A stretch of 11,799 nt of DNA from Planctomycetaceae bacterium (GCA_009776995.1 WRMR01000102.1:1-11799); one strand, 5' to 3'; positions 1 through 7,702 are shown, counted from the first letter of the stretch. Notes: generated by a model not told the origin, from the sequence alone. Numbers and translations are program-made.

Positions 1-28
1 GACGCTTGCCGCATGGGACGAAGTGACC

Positions 29-56
29 TTGAGTATTTTCGTTTTTTGTGGATAAT
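29..56 (+). promoter_or_regulatory. candidate sigma70-like promoter upstream of the isomerase gene
   Basis: A TTGAGT hexamer (29-34, 4/6 to consensus) lies 16 bases before GATAAT (51-56, 5/6 to consensus). A transcript starting near 63 would have a leader of about 70 nt before the GTG start at 136. No complete gene is visible in bases 1-135; a tail of an upstream gene may be present, but no frame is convincing. The promoter is inferred from hexamer similarity alone. Confidence 0.35.
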
Positions 57-135
57 GGTGTTATCTTGAAAGTGTCTGGATTCAGATTGGTTATCCATTT
101 TTGGCTGTTGGTTCTGAGAAAAAAGGAGTTTGAAC

Positions 136-888
136 GTGTTTGTTGCCGCTTCCAGCCGTTGTTTTCCCAATCTGTCTGTCAAGGATTCGCTGAACAAGCT
201 CGCGGATTTGGAATATTCGGCTGCTGAACTGATTGTCGGCAAAAATCCTGAATCGAATCTGATTCTCCCGGAATCACAGGATCAGTTTGACGATATTGTG
301 TTGTTTTGCCGTATGTCGCGGCGAATAACCCCTGTTGCCATTTATTTTGACTTTGAGCCGGAGGACCCGCAGTTTATTCGCAGTTTTGAACAGTGTTGCA
401 ATATGGCCAAAGTTGCCAAGATTGTGCAAATTACCGTCAAATCATCGGAATCCGGGACGCCATTTAACGCGGAAGTTGAGAGGTTGCGCCAATTGGTGCA
501 AATAGGTAATACACAAGGGCTTGTCATTGGTGTTGCGACGGAAACCAGCCGCATGAGTGAGGACCCGGACTCACTGAAAAGCCTGTGCAAGAGTGTTCGC
601 GATCTTTCGGTCACACTGGATCCCAGTCACTATATTTTCAGTCAGCCAAAACCGAGGGAGTACGATCACCTTTTCGATTATGTCAGCCATGTCCGCCTTC
701 GCGACACGACCAAAAGCAAGCTCCAGGTTCAGATCGGGCAAGGCATTCAGGAATACAACAAGCTGGTCATCCAACTCAACAAGGTGAATTATCGCCGTGC
801 GTTGTGCGTCGATCTTGCCCCGTTGCCGGGTCTCGATCAGGACGCCGAAATGCGAAAAATGCGGCTGTTGCTGGAAAGCTTGCTGTGA
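136..888 (+). CDS. sugar phosphate isomerase/epimerase-like TIM-barrel protein (AP endonuclease 2 / xylose isomerase-like fold)
   Basis: This is a 250-aa cytoplasmic protein without a signal peptide, the usual size for the xylose isomerase-like TIM-barrel family that isomerises or epimerises keto-sugars and inositols with a divalent metal. The start is chosen as GTG 136 because AGGAG (124-128) sits 7 bases before it; the upstream in-frame TTG at 130 would overlap that ribosome site. Candidate metal and active-site residues follow the family order: E136 (ATETS), D162 and H165 (LDPSH), H185 and R187 (HVRLRD), then a Q-x-G-x-G-x-x-E-Y turn near residue 200. The last strand reads VDLAP, so the customary C-terminal glutamate ligand appears to be aspartate (D226); substrate may therefore differ from characterised members. 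It converges on the AraC gene. It fits a sugar-catabolic locus, but the actual reaction cannot be told from sequence. Confidence 0.75.
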   Translation: MFVAASSRCFPNLSVKDSLNKLADLEYSAAELIVGKNPESNLILPESQDQFDDIVLFCRMSRRITPVAIYFDFEPEDPQFIRSFEQCCNMAKVAKIVQITVKSSESGTPFNAEVERLRQLVQIGNTQGLVIGVATETSRMSEDPDSLKSLCKSVRDLSVTLDPSHYIFSQPKPREYDHLFDYVSHVRLRDTTKSKLQVQIGQGIQEYNKLVIQLNKVNYRRALCVDLAPLPGLDQDAEMRKMRLLLESLL

Positions 889-1040
889 AAGCGGTTCCTG
901 CCCGAAAATGATCTGGATAAAAACCGATAGCACAAAAAATCTGAACGGTTCAGGAAACCGGTGTGAAAAACTCATGGGTTTTCGGTGTCAATCGTATCTG
1001 CATGAATTTCAGTCGTCTATTCAAATTCCTTGTCACAGTT

Positions 1041-1057
1041 TTTCCACAAGGTGGAAA
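1041..1057. terminator. short perfect hairpin between convergent genes, possible terminator
   Basis: TTTCCAC (1041-1047) and GTGGAAA (1051-1057) form a perfect 7-bp stem around an AAG loop, followed on + by TTTTG. It lies between the isomerase stop (888) and the AraC stop (1075), where termination is expected. The stem is AT-rich at its base and the T tract is short. The rest of 889-1074 holds nothing I recognise. Confidence 0.3.
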
Positions 1058-1074
1058 TTTTGCTGCAGAACGTT

Positions 1075-2115
1075 TCAATCGCCCCTTCCGCAAATGGATT
1101 GCCGGTACTCCGATGGGGTTTTGCCCGTCCATTTTCGAAAAACCGTCGCGAAATACTGGCTTGTTGTAAAACCGCAGTTCATAGCGATTTGTGTGATTGA
1201 CATTTCCGGTTGTTCCAACATCATCTTTTCCGCCCTTCGGATTCGCATTTGATTGAGTGCATGAACCGGTGAAAGATTTGTCAGTTGGTAACAACACCGG
1301 GAAAAACGAGTTGTGCTGATGCGACACAATTTCGCCATTTCCCTCACCGTCCAGGGATGCTCCAGTTGCGTTGGAATCGCTTCCAGTTCTTCCAAAAACC
1401 GTTGCACGATTTTGACCGTTGATGCTTGATCTTTCGTGAACGTGGCGTGGCCTGCTGAAGTGTCACGAAACAATTGCAGAAGATCATAAAGGATTTCGTT
1501 AATGCTGATCGCAATTGCTGAAACAGGACAATGTTCCGGATTATCCGACGAATCCCGCAACAGACGGTAGAGTTTTTCCCACGGGCCGGTCATCCGTGAG
1601 GGAACGTTGAAAACCGAAGTGTCACTGCAAAGAAGCAGCGTATGAAACTCTTCCAGTTCCCGGCGGGACAGGATAATCCAATCCGGCCATCGACAGGCCT
1701 GATTGTCGCTTCTGATGTTCAAATCAAGGATAAACCAAAGGAGCGTACTCGCGCCGACATGAGGATTTCCAATCCGGTGCAGTTGCCAGGGACGACAGGC
1801 GGTCAGATGTCCCGCATTGATTCTCCAGAACGATGAACCGGTCCAAAAATCCAGTGAACCGTTGAGCAAAAAACAAATTTCGATCCCCTCGTTGCGGTGC
1901 CAGTCAAGTCCCCAAGTCTGTTCCCGGGAAGCGTTCCAGCAGCCGACTGTTCGTAATCCGGGAAGTACGCCATCCACCAGGGGCGTTCCGGGATACTGAC
2001 CGCGTGCATAACCTTTGAAAACGACGTCCCCTTGTGCCAACGCTTCGGAAAGTGGTGCGCAAGCGTCAGCAGAATAAATGTTTACGCCATCGTGAAATCG
2101 TGGTGTTTTGGACAT
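1075..2115 (-). CDS. AraC-family transcriptional regulator with N-terminal cupin-like sensor domain
   Basis: This 346-aa DNA-binding regulator has the typical AraC layout. Residues about 60-160 resemble a cupin ligand-binding domain (W-x-x-E-G-I-E-I-C-F-L-L-N-G, then a GHLTACRPWQLHRIG segment). A linker follows, and residues 254-341 form the two helix-turn-helix units. The first starts at PWTVREMAKLCRIS; the second is followed by the family signature GF-x4-YF-x-x-x-F-x-K-x-x-G-x-TP-x-x-YR near residues 315-338. AraC proteins of this type usually sense a sugar or its derivative and activate nearby genes. It diverges from the DUF1559/glycosidase run, so control of that run and of itself is a reasonable inference. 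The ATG at 2115 has no strong Shine-Dalgarno; no better in-frame start was found. The ligand is unknown. Confidence 0.9.
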   Translation of the reverse strand: MSKTPRFHDGVNIYSADACAPLSEALAQGDVVFKGYARGQYPGTPLVDGVLPGLRTVGCWNASREQTWGLDWHRNEGIEICFLLNGSLDFWTGSSFWRINAGHLTACRPWQLHRIGNPHVGASTLLWFILDLNIRSDNQACRWPDWIILSRRELEEFHTLLLCSDTSVFNVPSRMTGPWEKLYRLLRDSSDNPEHCPVSAIAISINEILYDLLQLFRDTSAGHATFTKDQASTVKIVQRFLEELEAIPTQLEHPWTVREMAKLCRISTTRFSRCCYQLTNLSPVHALNQMRIRRAEKMMLEQPEMSITQIAMNCGFTTSQYFATVFRKWTGKTPSEYRQSICGRGD

Positions 2116-2153
2116 GGTTTACACTATCGGTTCGAAAAAAGCATTCACGTATG

Positions 2154-2159
2154 ATTATA
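2154..2159 (-). promoter_or_regulatory. candidate -10 box for the AraC gene
   Basis: ATTATA on + is a perfect TATAAT on the - strand, 39 bases ahead of the AraC ATG. No good -35 hexamer is present at 16-18 bases, consistent with a weak or activator-dependent promoter. The region is generally AT-rich, so chance is not excluded. Confidence 0.35.
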
Positions 2160-2180
2160 GAGCATAAATTTGGCTTTTCA

Positions 2181-2198
2181 TTGTACAAAATTTTACAA
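2181..2198. promoter_or_regulatory. inverted-repeat operator candidate between divergent promoters
   Basis: TTGTA (2181-2185) and TACAA (2194-2198) form a 5-bp dyad with an 8-base AT-rich spacer; TTGTACAA (2181-2188) is itself palindromic. It sits between the candidate -10 boxes of the AraC gene (2154-2159) and the DUF1559 gene (2236-2241). AraC proteins often bind direct rather than inverted sites, so the binding partner is uncertain. Confidence 0.25.
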
Positions 2199-2232
2199 GT
2201 TTTCAATTTTAAACGCAAGAGAAGATCGTTTT

Positions 2233-2241
2233 TGCTATAAT
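2233..2241 (+). promoter_or_regulatory. extended -10 promoter for the DUF1559 gene
   Basis: TGCTATAAT is a perfect extended -10 element (TGn plus TATAAT). No convincing -35 is seen at 17 bases, which extended -10 promoters can do without. Predicted transcription begins near 2248, giving a leader of about 110 nt before the ATG at 2358. Confidence 0.5.
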
Positions 2242-2258
2242 ACAATATAAACACTGGG

Positions 2259-2327
2259 CAATTGATGTTGAATACACCATGTTGTGTCCGCGTTGGATTT
2301 TCAGCGGGTTTTCCCCATAATCAATTG
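2259..2327 (+). promoter_or_regulatory. structured 5' leader bounded by an 8-bp inverted repeat
   Basis: CAATTGAT (2259-2266) and ATCAATTG (2320-2327) are perfect reverse complements bracketing 53 bases. Inside are shorter pairings: ACAC with GTGT around the loop at 2278-2283, and GGG-TTTT-CCC near 2306-2315. The element lies in the predicted untranslated leader, ending 30 bases before the ATG. It matches no riboswitch I recognise. It may be a structured leader or a protein-binding site. Confidence 0.3.
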
Positions 2328-2357
2328 ACGTTACACTTCAAAAGAAAGGTTTTTGCC

Positions 2358-3442
2358 ATGAAAAACAAGAATGTAGAAAAATTTATTGTTAAGATGGGGG
2401 GGGGGGAAACTTAGGAGGATTCACTCTTGTTGAACTTCTGGTTGTCATCGCGATCATCGGGATTTTGATCGCTCTTCTTTTACCCGCAGTGCAGGCCGCC
2501 CGCGAAGCGGCCAGACGAATGCAGTGTACCAATAATCTCAAACAAATTGGTTTGGGATTGCACAACTATCACGATGCCAGTATCAAGTCTCTGCCCCGTG
2601 GGACGGTGGCTGACGCCCAATATGGCACTTACAATAGTTGTAATTGGAGATCATCCATTTTACCCTATATGGAACAACAAGCCCTCTATAGCAATTTTCT
2701 TGCCTATACGGGTACCAGCGGTTATCGTTATATGAGTCCCGGACGCGGGCAGGGTTGGCCGGGGGAAGATGTTGTTGTTTCCGTCTATCGCTGTCCATCG
2801 AATGGGCGCGACCCCTTTGATTTTCTCTACGACTTGGGACGTGGAATGGCAATGATTGATTACATCGGTATTGCCGGTGCGGAACCCGATCCTGTTTCAC
2901 GTCCCAACGTATCCATCGGGTTTGGCATGGTTTCAAAAAACGGTACTCTCATTTTCAATCGGTGGACCGGCCTGAGTACCATGACAGACGGGACATCCAA
3001 CACGATTGTCGTCGGCGAACAATCATCGGCCGTCACAATCAAAGGTGTGCCGGATGTTCGTTCCAGTAATCTCTATGGCGGTTGGCTCGGTACTTCCATT
3101 AATGCCGGTCTTGGAGGTCCTGCAGCCTACCAGGCACTCACTACGGATTCATTAGCCACGATAACCGACCGCAGTGCCATTTTGCACTTGGGAGGAACGA
3201 CAACCGTTCGCTATCCGATCAACTTCAAGCATACGGTCGTAGATGACACGACTTACGATGATCTTGCCATGGGAGTCGCATATGTCTATTGCGCCAATAC
3301 GGCACTTGTTTCCAATCATACGGGAGGTGCCAATTTCGTTCTCGGTGATGGTTCCGTTCACTTTTTGTCGGACACGACGTCCTTTATCACACTTGCGGCT
3401 CTGAGTACCGCCAATGACGGACAGGCAGTCTCCATTCCATAA
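2358..3442 (+). CDS. DUF1559 pilin-like protein with prepilin methylation motif; frame interrupted at a G11 tract
   Basis: The product is a type IV pilin/pseudopilin-like protein of the DUF1559 family, characteristic of Planctomycetota; its exact role is unknown but it is presumed cell-surface or envelope. ATG 2358 has AGAAAGG 8 bases upstream. As given, the ATG frame runs through the G tract and stops at TAG 2412-2414 after 18 codons. The family sequence lies in the frame one base over. With one more G (or two fewer) the protein is 361 (or 360) aa: a basic 21-residue leader containing a Gly run, cleavage after G21, then F22-TLVE-L with glutamate at mature position 5. The hydrophobic helix and the conserved LLPAVQAAREAARRMQC stretch follow; NNLKQIGLGLHNYHD comes next, and H-x9-DG is at 321-332. 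No usable start exists in the pilin frame that keeps the cleavage motif, because TAA 2390-2392 closes it just upstream. It could be phase-variable, slippage-dependent, a fresh null, or a sequencing error. Confidence 0.85.
2396..2406 (+). repeat. homopolymer of 11 G inside the DUF1559 leader
   Basis: Eleven consecutive Gs follow codon positions ATG 2394-2396 and precede the bases AAACTTAGGAGG. At 11 Gs the reading frame hits TAG at once. At 10 Gs it hits TGA (2431-2433). Only 9 or 12 Gs (3n) join the leader to the pilin frame. No comparable G tract occurs elsewhere in the window. Poly-G tracts of this length are classic slipped-strand mispairing sites and also hard to sequence accurately. Confidence 0.9.
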
Positions 3443-3476
3443 GGATTCGTACCGAAATAACAATGGTCATTTCAAT

Positions 3477-3548
3477 AACAGCCCGGAGCACAAGTGACGG
3501 GTGCGCCGGGCCGAAAACCGGTCACGGACGTTCCCGGCTGTTGTTTTT
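3477..3548 (+). terminator. nested-stem structure followed by T tract between DUF1559 and lipoprotein genes
   Basis: AACAGCC (3477-3483) pairs with GGCTGTT (3536-3542), and GTTTTT follows. Inside, GTGAC (3494-3498) pairs with GTCAC (3521-3525), and CCGG pairs with CCGG around an 8-base loop. The stacked stems plus T tract resemble a terminator or attenuator lying 35 bases after the DUF1559 stop. If real, it would lower transcription into the lipoprotein gene. The long loop makes a simple intrinsic terminator uncertain. Confidence 0.4.
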
Positions 3549-3632
3549 GAACGACTTGTTTTTTTGCGGCTCTTTTGCCAACCTCATGGAGAGGGCATTT
3601 GACAACCCACGTTATTTTTCAGGAAAGCAAGT

Positions 3633-4088
3633 ATGTACAGATTAATCCCTGTTTCTGTTTTTTGCATTTGTCTTGCATTATGTTCGGGGTGTGGACCCAA
3701 ACAGACAAAAACTTATTATGTTGAAGGAACAATTACCATTGACGGTCAACCCGCCGAAAAGGTCCTTGTCACCTTCGTTCCGAAAACGGAAGGGAATGGC
3801 GTCCAGGCTTCCGGAGTCACCGATGCCCAGGGCATCTATAAGTTGACGTCGTTGCGAGGAAAACAAGACAAAGGAGCGGCGGCAGGGGACTATGCCGTCA
3901 CGGTATCCAAACGTGAATGGAAGCCTGCCGCCGTACCCTTTGTCGATCCGGTTACAAAACAAGAGTTTAAGGAAGAGTCTTTTGAAATCATACCGGTTCA
4001 ATATCGAAATCCATTTAGGTCGCCCTTGAACGCAACGGTGAGTGCCGGAGAAAACAAGGGACTGGATTTTGATATCGTGTTGAAATAA
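3633..4088 (+). CDS. small lipoprotein with transthyretin/Ig-like (carboxypeptidase regulatory-like) domain
   Basis: This is a 151-aa exported protein. AGGA (3621-3624) sits 8 bases before the ATG. The N-terminus is a lipoprotein signal: M-Y-R, a hydrophobic stretch, then LCSGC with C20 as the lipidated cysteine; the -3 position is cysteine rather than the usual leucine-type residue. Residues about 28-150 form one beta-sandwich-like domain: YYVEGTITIDGQPAEKVLVTFVP, DAQGIYKL and GDYAVTVSK are typical of carboxypeptidase regulatory/transthyretin-like folds. In Planctomycetota such lipoproteins very often follow DUF1559 genes, as here, so a joint envelope role is plausible. No enzymatic residues are evident. 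The specific function is unknown. Confidence 0.8.
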   Translation: MYRLIPVSVFCICLALCSGCGPKQTKTYYVEGTITIDGQPAEKVLVTFVPKTEGNGVQASGVTDAQGIYKLTSLRGKQDKGAAAGDYAVTVSKREWKPAAVPFVDPVTKQEFKEESFEIIPVQYRNPFRSPLNATVSAGENKGLDFDIVLK

Positions 4089-4178
4089 CATGAATGTTTG
4101 TAAGAGTCCATCAGGTAACAACAAGTCTATCAACGGCAGTTCAAAGTCTTGTGCTGCCTTATCCTTTCAGGAGGCATT

Positions 4179-5480
4179 ATGCATTGGAATATGTTTCGCT
4201 TCGGCAAATTTGTTTTGACATTCGCCATCATTTTTTCGTGTGTGAAAACCACCACGGTAGTTCAGGCGGAAGAGCCGATTCCGCAGAAGAAAATTCTCCT
4301 CTCTTCCCCGTTAACCTTCACCGATTGGGTACTGCGTCACGGAACCGTGGATGAAGAAGGAATACGATATGTTCTGCAGGAATGCAAAAACGCCGGTTTA
4401 AATACGATTTACTGGCGTGTTTTTGACGCGGGATACACGACCTTTCCAAGCCAATTCGCCGACTCTCATTCATGGAGTGAAATGGAAAAAGGGAGCCATT
4501 TTTGGGGACCGAAAAATCCGGAAGACATGGCTGTTACGAAACGCTATGCACCCAATTTTGAGGAGGGGCGTGAAAGACTCCTGGAAAAATTCCAATTAAT
4601 CGAGTTGAAAGATTTCGATACATTGAAGGCGGCCTGCAAAATCGCCCGGGAACTGGGAATATCCATGAATGTCTGGTACACGTTAAACGAAGACGATCAC
4701 GGCTACGGGCATACAAGCCGCTTTGCCAAAGAGCATCCCCAATATGTCTGGGTGAAACGTGATGGAACGAAATATCACAGTCAGATGAGTTTCGCCTGGT
4801 CGGAAGTGAGAGAGTACAAACTGAAAGTTCTGGAAGAGCTTCTGGAATATGATGTTGACGGCGTCTTTTTCGATTGGGTACGTACCGGTGATATTCGCGA
4901 CGACCCGCAAAGTGACGCGGAAGGAACGGCGGATTTCGGATATGAAGAAATCAATATTCAGGGATTCATGGAGAAATACGGCATCGATCCCCGTGAAATA
5001 CCGAACAATGACGAGCGTTGGGTCAAATACCGGACTCTCGGCAGTACCGAGTTCATGCGGGAAGCTCACAAGCTCATCAGGGAAAAGAAACCTGATATTA
5101 AGATTTCCGCCATGATTCATCAACCCTGGGCATATCGTGGACATCAAAATAAGATCAATGGTTCACTTTATGGTCTTTGCCTGGACGTCGAAACCTGGGC
5201 AAAAGAAAAACTGATTGACTCCGTTGTCGCGGCAGGTTATTACATGGACGGGGGGAATGCAACACTCGCTTATGAGTACCTGAAAGACCTGACTCATGGT
5301 CAGGTCGATGTTTGGTTGTATCGCTGGATTCCCAATTCCCCTGCGGAATTTCAAAACTGTATCGATGAGGCCAACGCATTGAAGGCAAAACAAATTTTAT
5401 TTTGGGAAGCCGATTACATCGACGGTTGGGCAAATGAAGAGGAAATGAACCAGGCCATGGGCGGGTATGCCTCACCGTGA
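4179..5480 (+). CDS. secreted putative glycosidase, GHL10-like TIM barrel
   Basis: This 433-aa protein has a signal peptide: basic start, a hydrophobic core FVLTFAIIFSC, and likely cleavage after VQA near residue 28. ATG 4179 is chosen because AGGAGG (4169-4174) lies 4 bases ahead; the frame is open further upstream to a TTG at 4149. The mature part resembles the glycosyl-hydrolase-like 10 group: an early strand with TIYWRVFDAG, an LGISMNVWYTLNEDD segment, and DVDGVFFDWVRTGD with D232 at a strand end. Further on come KISAMIHQPWAYRG and a late ILFWEADYIDGW strand. These are the strand-end acidic and aromatic residues expected of a sugar-binding TIM barrel. Substrate and catalytic pair are not determinable here. 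It sits between the lipoprotein and another secreted protein on the same strand. Confidence 0.7.
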   Translation: MHWNMFRFGKFVLTFAIIFSCVKTTTVVQAEEPIPQKKILLSSPLTFTDWVLRHGTVDEEGIRYVLQECKNAGLNTIYWRVFDAGYTTFPSQFADSHSWSEMEKGSHFWGPKNPEDMAVTKRYAPNFEEGRERLLEKFQLIELKDFDTLKAACKIARELGISMNVWYTLNEDDHGYGHTSRFAKEHPQYVWVKRDGTKYHSQMSFAWSEVREYKLKVLEELLEYDVDGVFFDWVRTGDIRDDPQSDAEGTADFGYEEINIQGFMEKYGIDPREIPNNDERWVKYRTLGSTEFMREAHKLIREKKPDIKISAMIHQPWAYRGHQNKINGSLYGLCLDVETWAKEKLIDSVVAAGYYMDGGNATLAYEYLKDLTHGQVDVWLYRWIPNSPAEFQNCIDEANALKAKQILFWEADYIDGWANEEEMNQAMGGYASP

Positions 5481-5785
5481 CGTTTCCGGTATCATGAACA
5501 CTTCTACCAGAGTCACGAGAATCATCGGGCAAAATGATCGCTCCGTGACCGTCGCGGCTCTGATGGATCAAACAATTTTTTTTGCATGAGTTCCAACAGT
5601 TCGTTTCCTGTTGGGCATGGGGATTTCAAAAAAACACGCCGGAATCGGAACCGGGGAAAAATGCGAATCCTCCGCCGAGTATTTTGCCGGCACCGGAAAC
5701 AGTGTGTCTTGATTCCGTGGAATTGTTCCACCACCGTTTCATTTCAAATATCGAGTGACCATTTTGAGATCGGGAGGGCTGAAGG
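5481..5785. other. 305-bp gene-free gap with small inverted repeats
   Basis: No convincing gene is seen. GTCACG (5512-5517) and CGTGAC (5544-5549) form a 6-bp inverted repeat with an inner TCAT/ATGA pairing. A run of eight Ts (5576-5583) follows, but is too far downstream for a textbook terminator. GTGGAA (5717-5722) and TTCCAC (5726-5731) form a perfect 6-bp stem with a TTG loop about 55 bases before the next start. The gap suggests the 620-aa gene may have its own transcript, although no good promoter was found. Confidence 0.4.
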
Positions 5786-7648
5786 ATGTTGTTTCGAATA
5801 TTGTTGCTTGCGAACATGATTGGATTATTTGCTTTCCCCGGCGGCGACGCCAAAGCGGACGGAATGGATTGGGAATCCATCCTGCATCCCGGGAAATTTC
5901 GCGTTCTCATACGTTTTTCCCCGGATCATACGGTGATGGAACTGTCTTCTCCCGCCATCACGGAATCGGATGAACAGGTCGAATGGGTTTACCCTGAAGT
6001 TCAAGTTCCCGACGGAGGAACATTTGTACTCAAGAGAATCATTCCCAAGAACAACCCTGCCGGTTCCGGGATTCGTGAATCACTGATAATCAGTCCCTTG
6101 ACAACGATTCATACGGATGTGGAAATCACCAGGCAATGGAGAATTCCCATGCCTGGTGACCGGGAGGAAATCAAGATGACCCTTCCGCTGCGAAACGGGT
6201 GGGCCAAGAGTGTCGCGCTTCAAAACGATAATCCAACCCAAGCGCAGTATTGGCTTGGAACGCGTCTTACTCCGTCGGAACCGGAAATCGCGCTGCCGGT
6301 GGTCGAAATCGTTTTTCCTGATTCATCCCGTCTGGCCGTCATGTCGGATCCTTATCTTGGCACACTTTTTTCCACAAAAAAAGATCAAGAGGGGATTGTA
6401 CTGGAGCAGAGTTTTCTCTATGACGGTCAAACAGTCCCGTTGCAAGACGAACAGACCCGTTCATTTGGCCTGTGGGTGCATCCCGCCGATGAAAAAGCGG
6501 CTTCATTCGATGATACCGTTGATGCGTTTTACCGTATGATGCTTGACGATGTTCCAGCCGGGCCTGCGTGGATTCACGACATTGCAATGGTCTATTACGA
6601 TTATCTCAGCGATGGCGGCGACGGCTGGAGTCGTGATCTTGTCAAATTGGCCGGGATTTTAACGCCTGAAGAAAGGGCGCGTGTCCTTTGCTGTTATCAT
6701 GGCCGTTATCCCAATCTTTGCAGTTACTTGTTCGATGATGATACCGGTGCGATCAAAAGCGAATGGAATGCCATGCCGCTGACCCGAAATGTCCCTTATT
6801 CCATAGTACGCGTGAAAGAGGAGTTGCACCTGGCAAAATCGCTGGGGTTTCGCGTGTGTTTTTATTTTGCGGATGGACTGGTTCAGGATTCCGGTCATCC
6901 GGAATACCGCCATGACTGGACTTTTTCCAGTTTGACAAAAGGAGATCGTCCTCCCGGGGCCTACTCGTTGCTCAATACGGAAGGATATATCAACGGTTGG
7001 ACCGGCCCGGACACCTGGGGATTGACTCGCGCCAGGGACCCGGGAAATCCGGATGTTGCGGATTGGTATTCAAAATACCTTGACACTTTGCTTCATACCT
7101 TTGGGAATGAGCTTGACGCTTTCGTTTGGGACGAAACCTATTACATTTTTCAGGGGTATATTGGAACTTTCCCCCAACCTGTCCATAGTGACATCGCCAT
7201 GATGCAACTGGTCAAACGATTGACAAACCAGGTGACGAATTTCGATCAAGAAAAAGCTTTCTTCGTTTGTGATGTGATCAATATGCACCCGTTTTTTCTC
7301 CATATCCCCGCGAATTCCATGGTGTCCCATGGGACATTCCAGGATTCTCAATGTAAAGCGGAAGCATGGTCTTACGCCATGTTTCCCAACTGGCGCAATG
7401 CTTTCTGGAGCTGCAACTGGTGGCCGGTCAGTCGTTTTGAACTGACAAAATATGGTGTGGAGAATTTTGGGACGGCCGTCGCCATCAGCAATGGTTGGGA
7501 AGATGACATTGGACCTTCAGAATGGACACAGTCGCAACAAGACATGTTCCTGCAACTGTTTCGTGAACGTTGCAATCAACAAAAACGTCAAAAATATCTG
7601 GAGATTGACCCGGCGGTTTTTTTACAGAATCATCCGGTCGCAAGATAG
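5786..7648 (+). CDS. secreted 620-aa protein with glycoside hydrolase-like TIM-barrel features, family unassigned
   Basis: I do not recognise the family with certainty. ATG 5786 has GGAGG (5773-5777) 8 bases upstream. Residues 1-25 are a signal peptide (hydrophobic LFRILLLANMIGLFAF, probable cleavage after AKA). Residues about 30-250 look beta-rich, like the N-terminal sandwich domain of many glycosidases. From about 255 (PAGPAWIHDIAMVYYDYLSDGGDGW) the sequence alternates strands and helices like a TIM barrel: VCFYFADGLVQ, then ELDAFVWDETYY with D449-E450 at a strand end, FFVCDVIN, and an aromatic WSCNWWPVS. The acidic pair and Trp-rich segments suggest a carbohydrate-active enzyme, possibly alpha-galactosidase- or N-acetylgalactosaminidase-like. 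It follows another secreted putative glycosidase, which supports a polysaccharide or glycoprotein substrate. Confidence 0.6.
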   Translation: MLFRILLLANMIGLFAFPGGDAKADGMDWESILHPGKFRVLIRFSPDHTVMELSSPAITESDEQVEWVYPEVQVPDGGTFVLKRIIPKNNPAGSGIRESLIISPLTTIHTDVEITRQWRIPMPGDREEIKMTLPLRNGWAKSVALQNDNPTQAQYWLGTRLTPSEPEIALPVVEIVFPDSSRLAVMSDPYLGTLFSTKKDQEGIVLEQSFLYDGQTVPLQDEQTRSFGLWVHPADEKAASFDDTVDAFYRMMLDDVPAGPAWIHDIAMVYYDYLSDGGDGWSRDLVKLAGILTPEERARVLCCYHGRYPNLCSYLFDDDTGAIKSEWNAMPLTRNVPYSIVRVKEELHLAKSLGFRVCFYFADGLVQDSGHPEYRHDWTFSSLTKGDRPPGAYSLLNTEGYINGWTGPDTWGLTRARDPGNPDVADWYSKYLDTLLHTFGNELDAFVWDETYYIFQGYIGTFPQPVHSDIAMMQLVKRLTNQVTNFDQEKAFFVCDVINMHPFFLHIPANSMVSHGTFQDSQCKAEAWSYAMFPNWRNAFWSCNWWPVSRFELTKYGVENFGTAVAISNGWEDDIGPSEWTQSQQDMFLQLFRERCNQQKRQKYLEIDPAVFLQNHPVAR

Positions 7649-7664
7649 AGTTCGAACAGATCGC

Positions 7665-7702
7665 CGCAGAGGGCGTTTTCTGCGAACCCCGCGTCCTCTG
7701 CG
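7665..7702. repeat. 8-bp inverted repeat (CGCAGAGG / CCTCTGCG) followed by A9
   Basis: CGCAGAGG (7665-7672) and CCTCTGCG (7695-7702) are perfect reverse complements, with GCG/CGC able to extend the pairing inward. Nine As follow (7705-7713). There is no T tract after the stem on + and none after it on -, so it is not a canonical intrinsic terminator. The wording resembles low-complexity GCAGAGG-type dispersed repeats seen in some bacterial genomes. Confidence 0.5.

Noticed and set aside
1..61. Tail of an upstream gene
   Set aside because: Short open frames exist in all three + frames, but none shows a recognisable C-terminus.
2034..2254. Small open frames on both strands in the AraC-DUF1559 gap
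   Set aside because: Lys/Phe/Ile-rich translations of AT-rich promoter DNA, overlapping the AraC start and the candidate promoters.
2411..2432. TTAGGAGG as a ribosome site for an internal start after the G tract
   Set aside because: The nearby TTG codons (2427, 2430) are not in the pilin frame; the purines are explained by the Gly-Gly codons before the cleavage site.
2465..3442. DUF1559 gene starting at TTG 2465
   Set aside because: It would begin inside the hydrophobic helix and lose the prepilin cleavage site; the frame continues upstream with FTLVELLVVIAIIG to the G tract.
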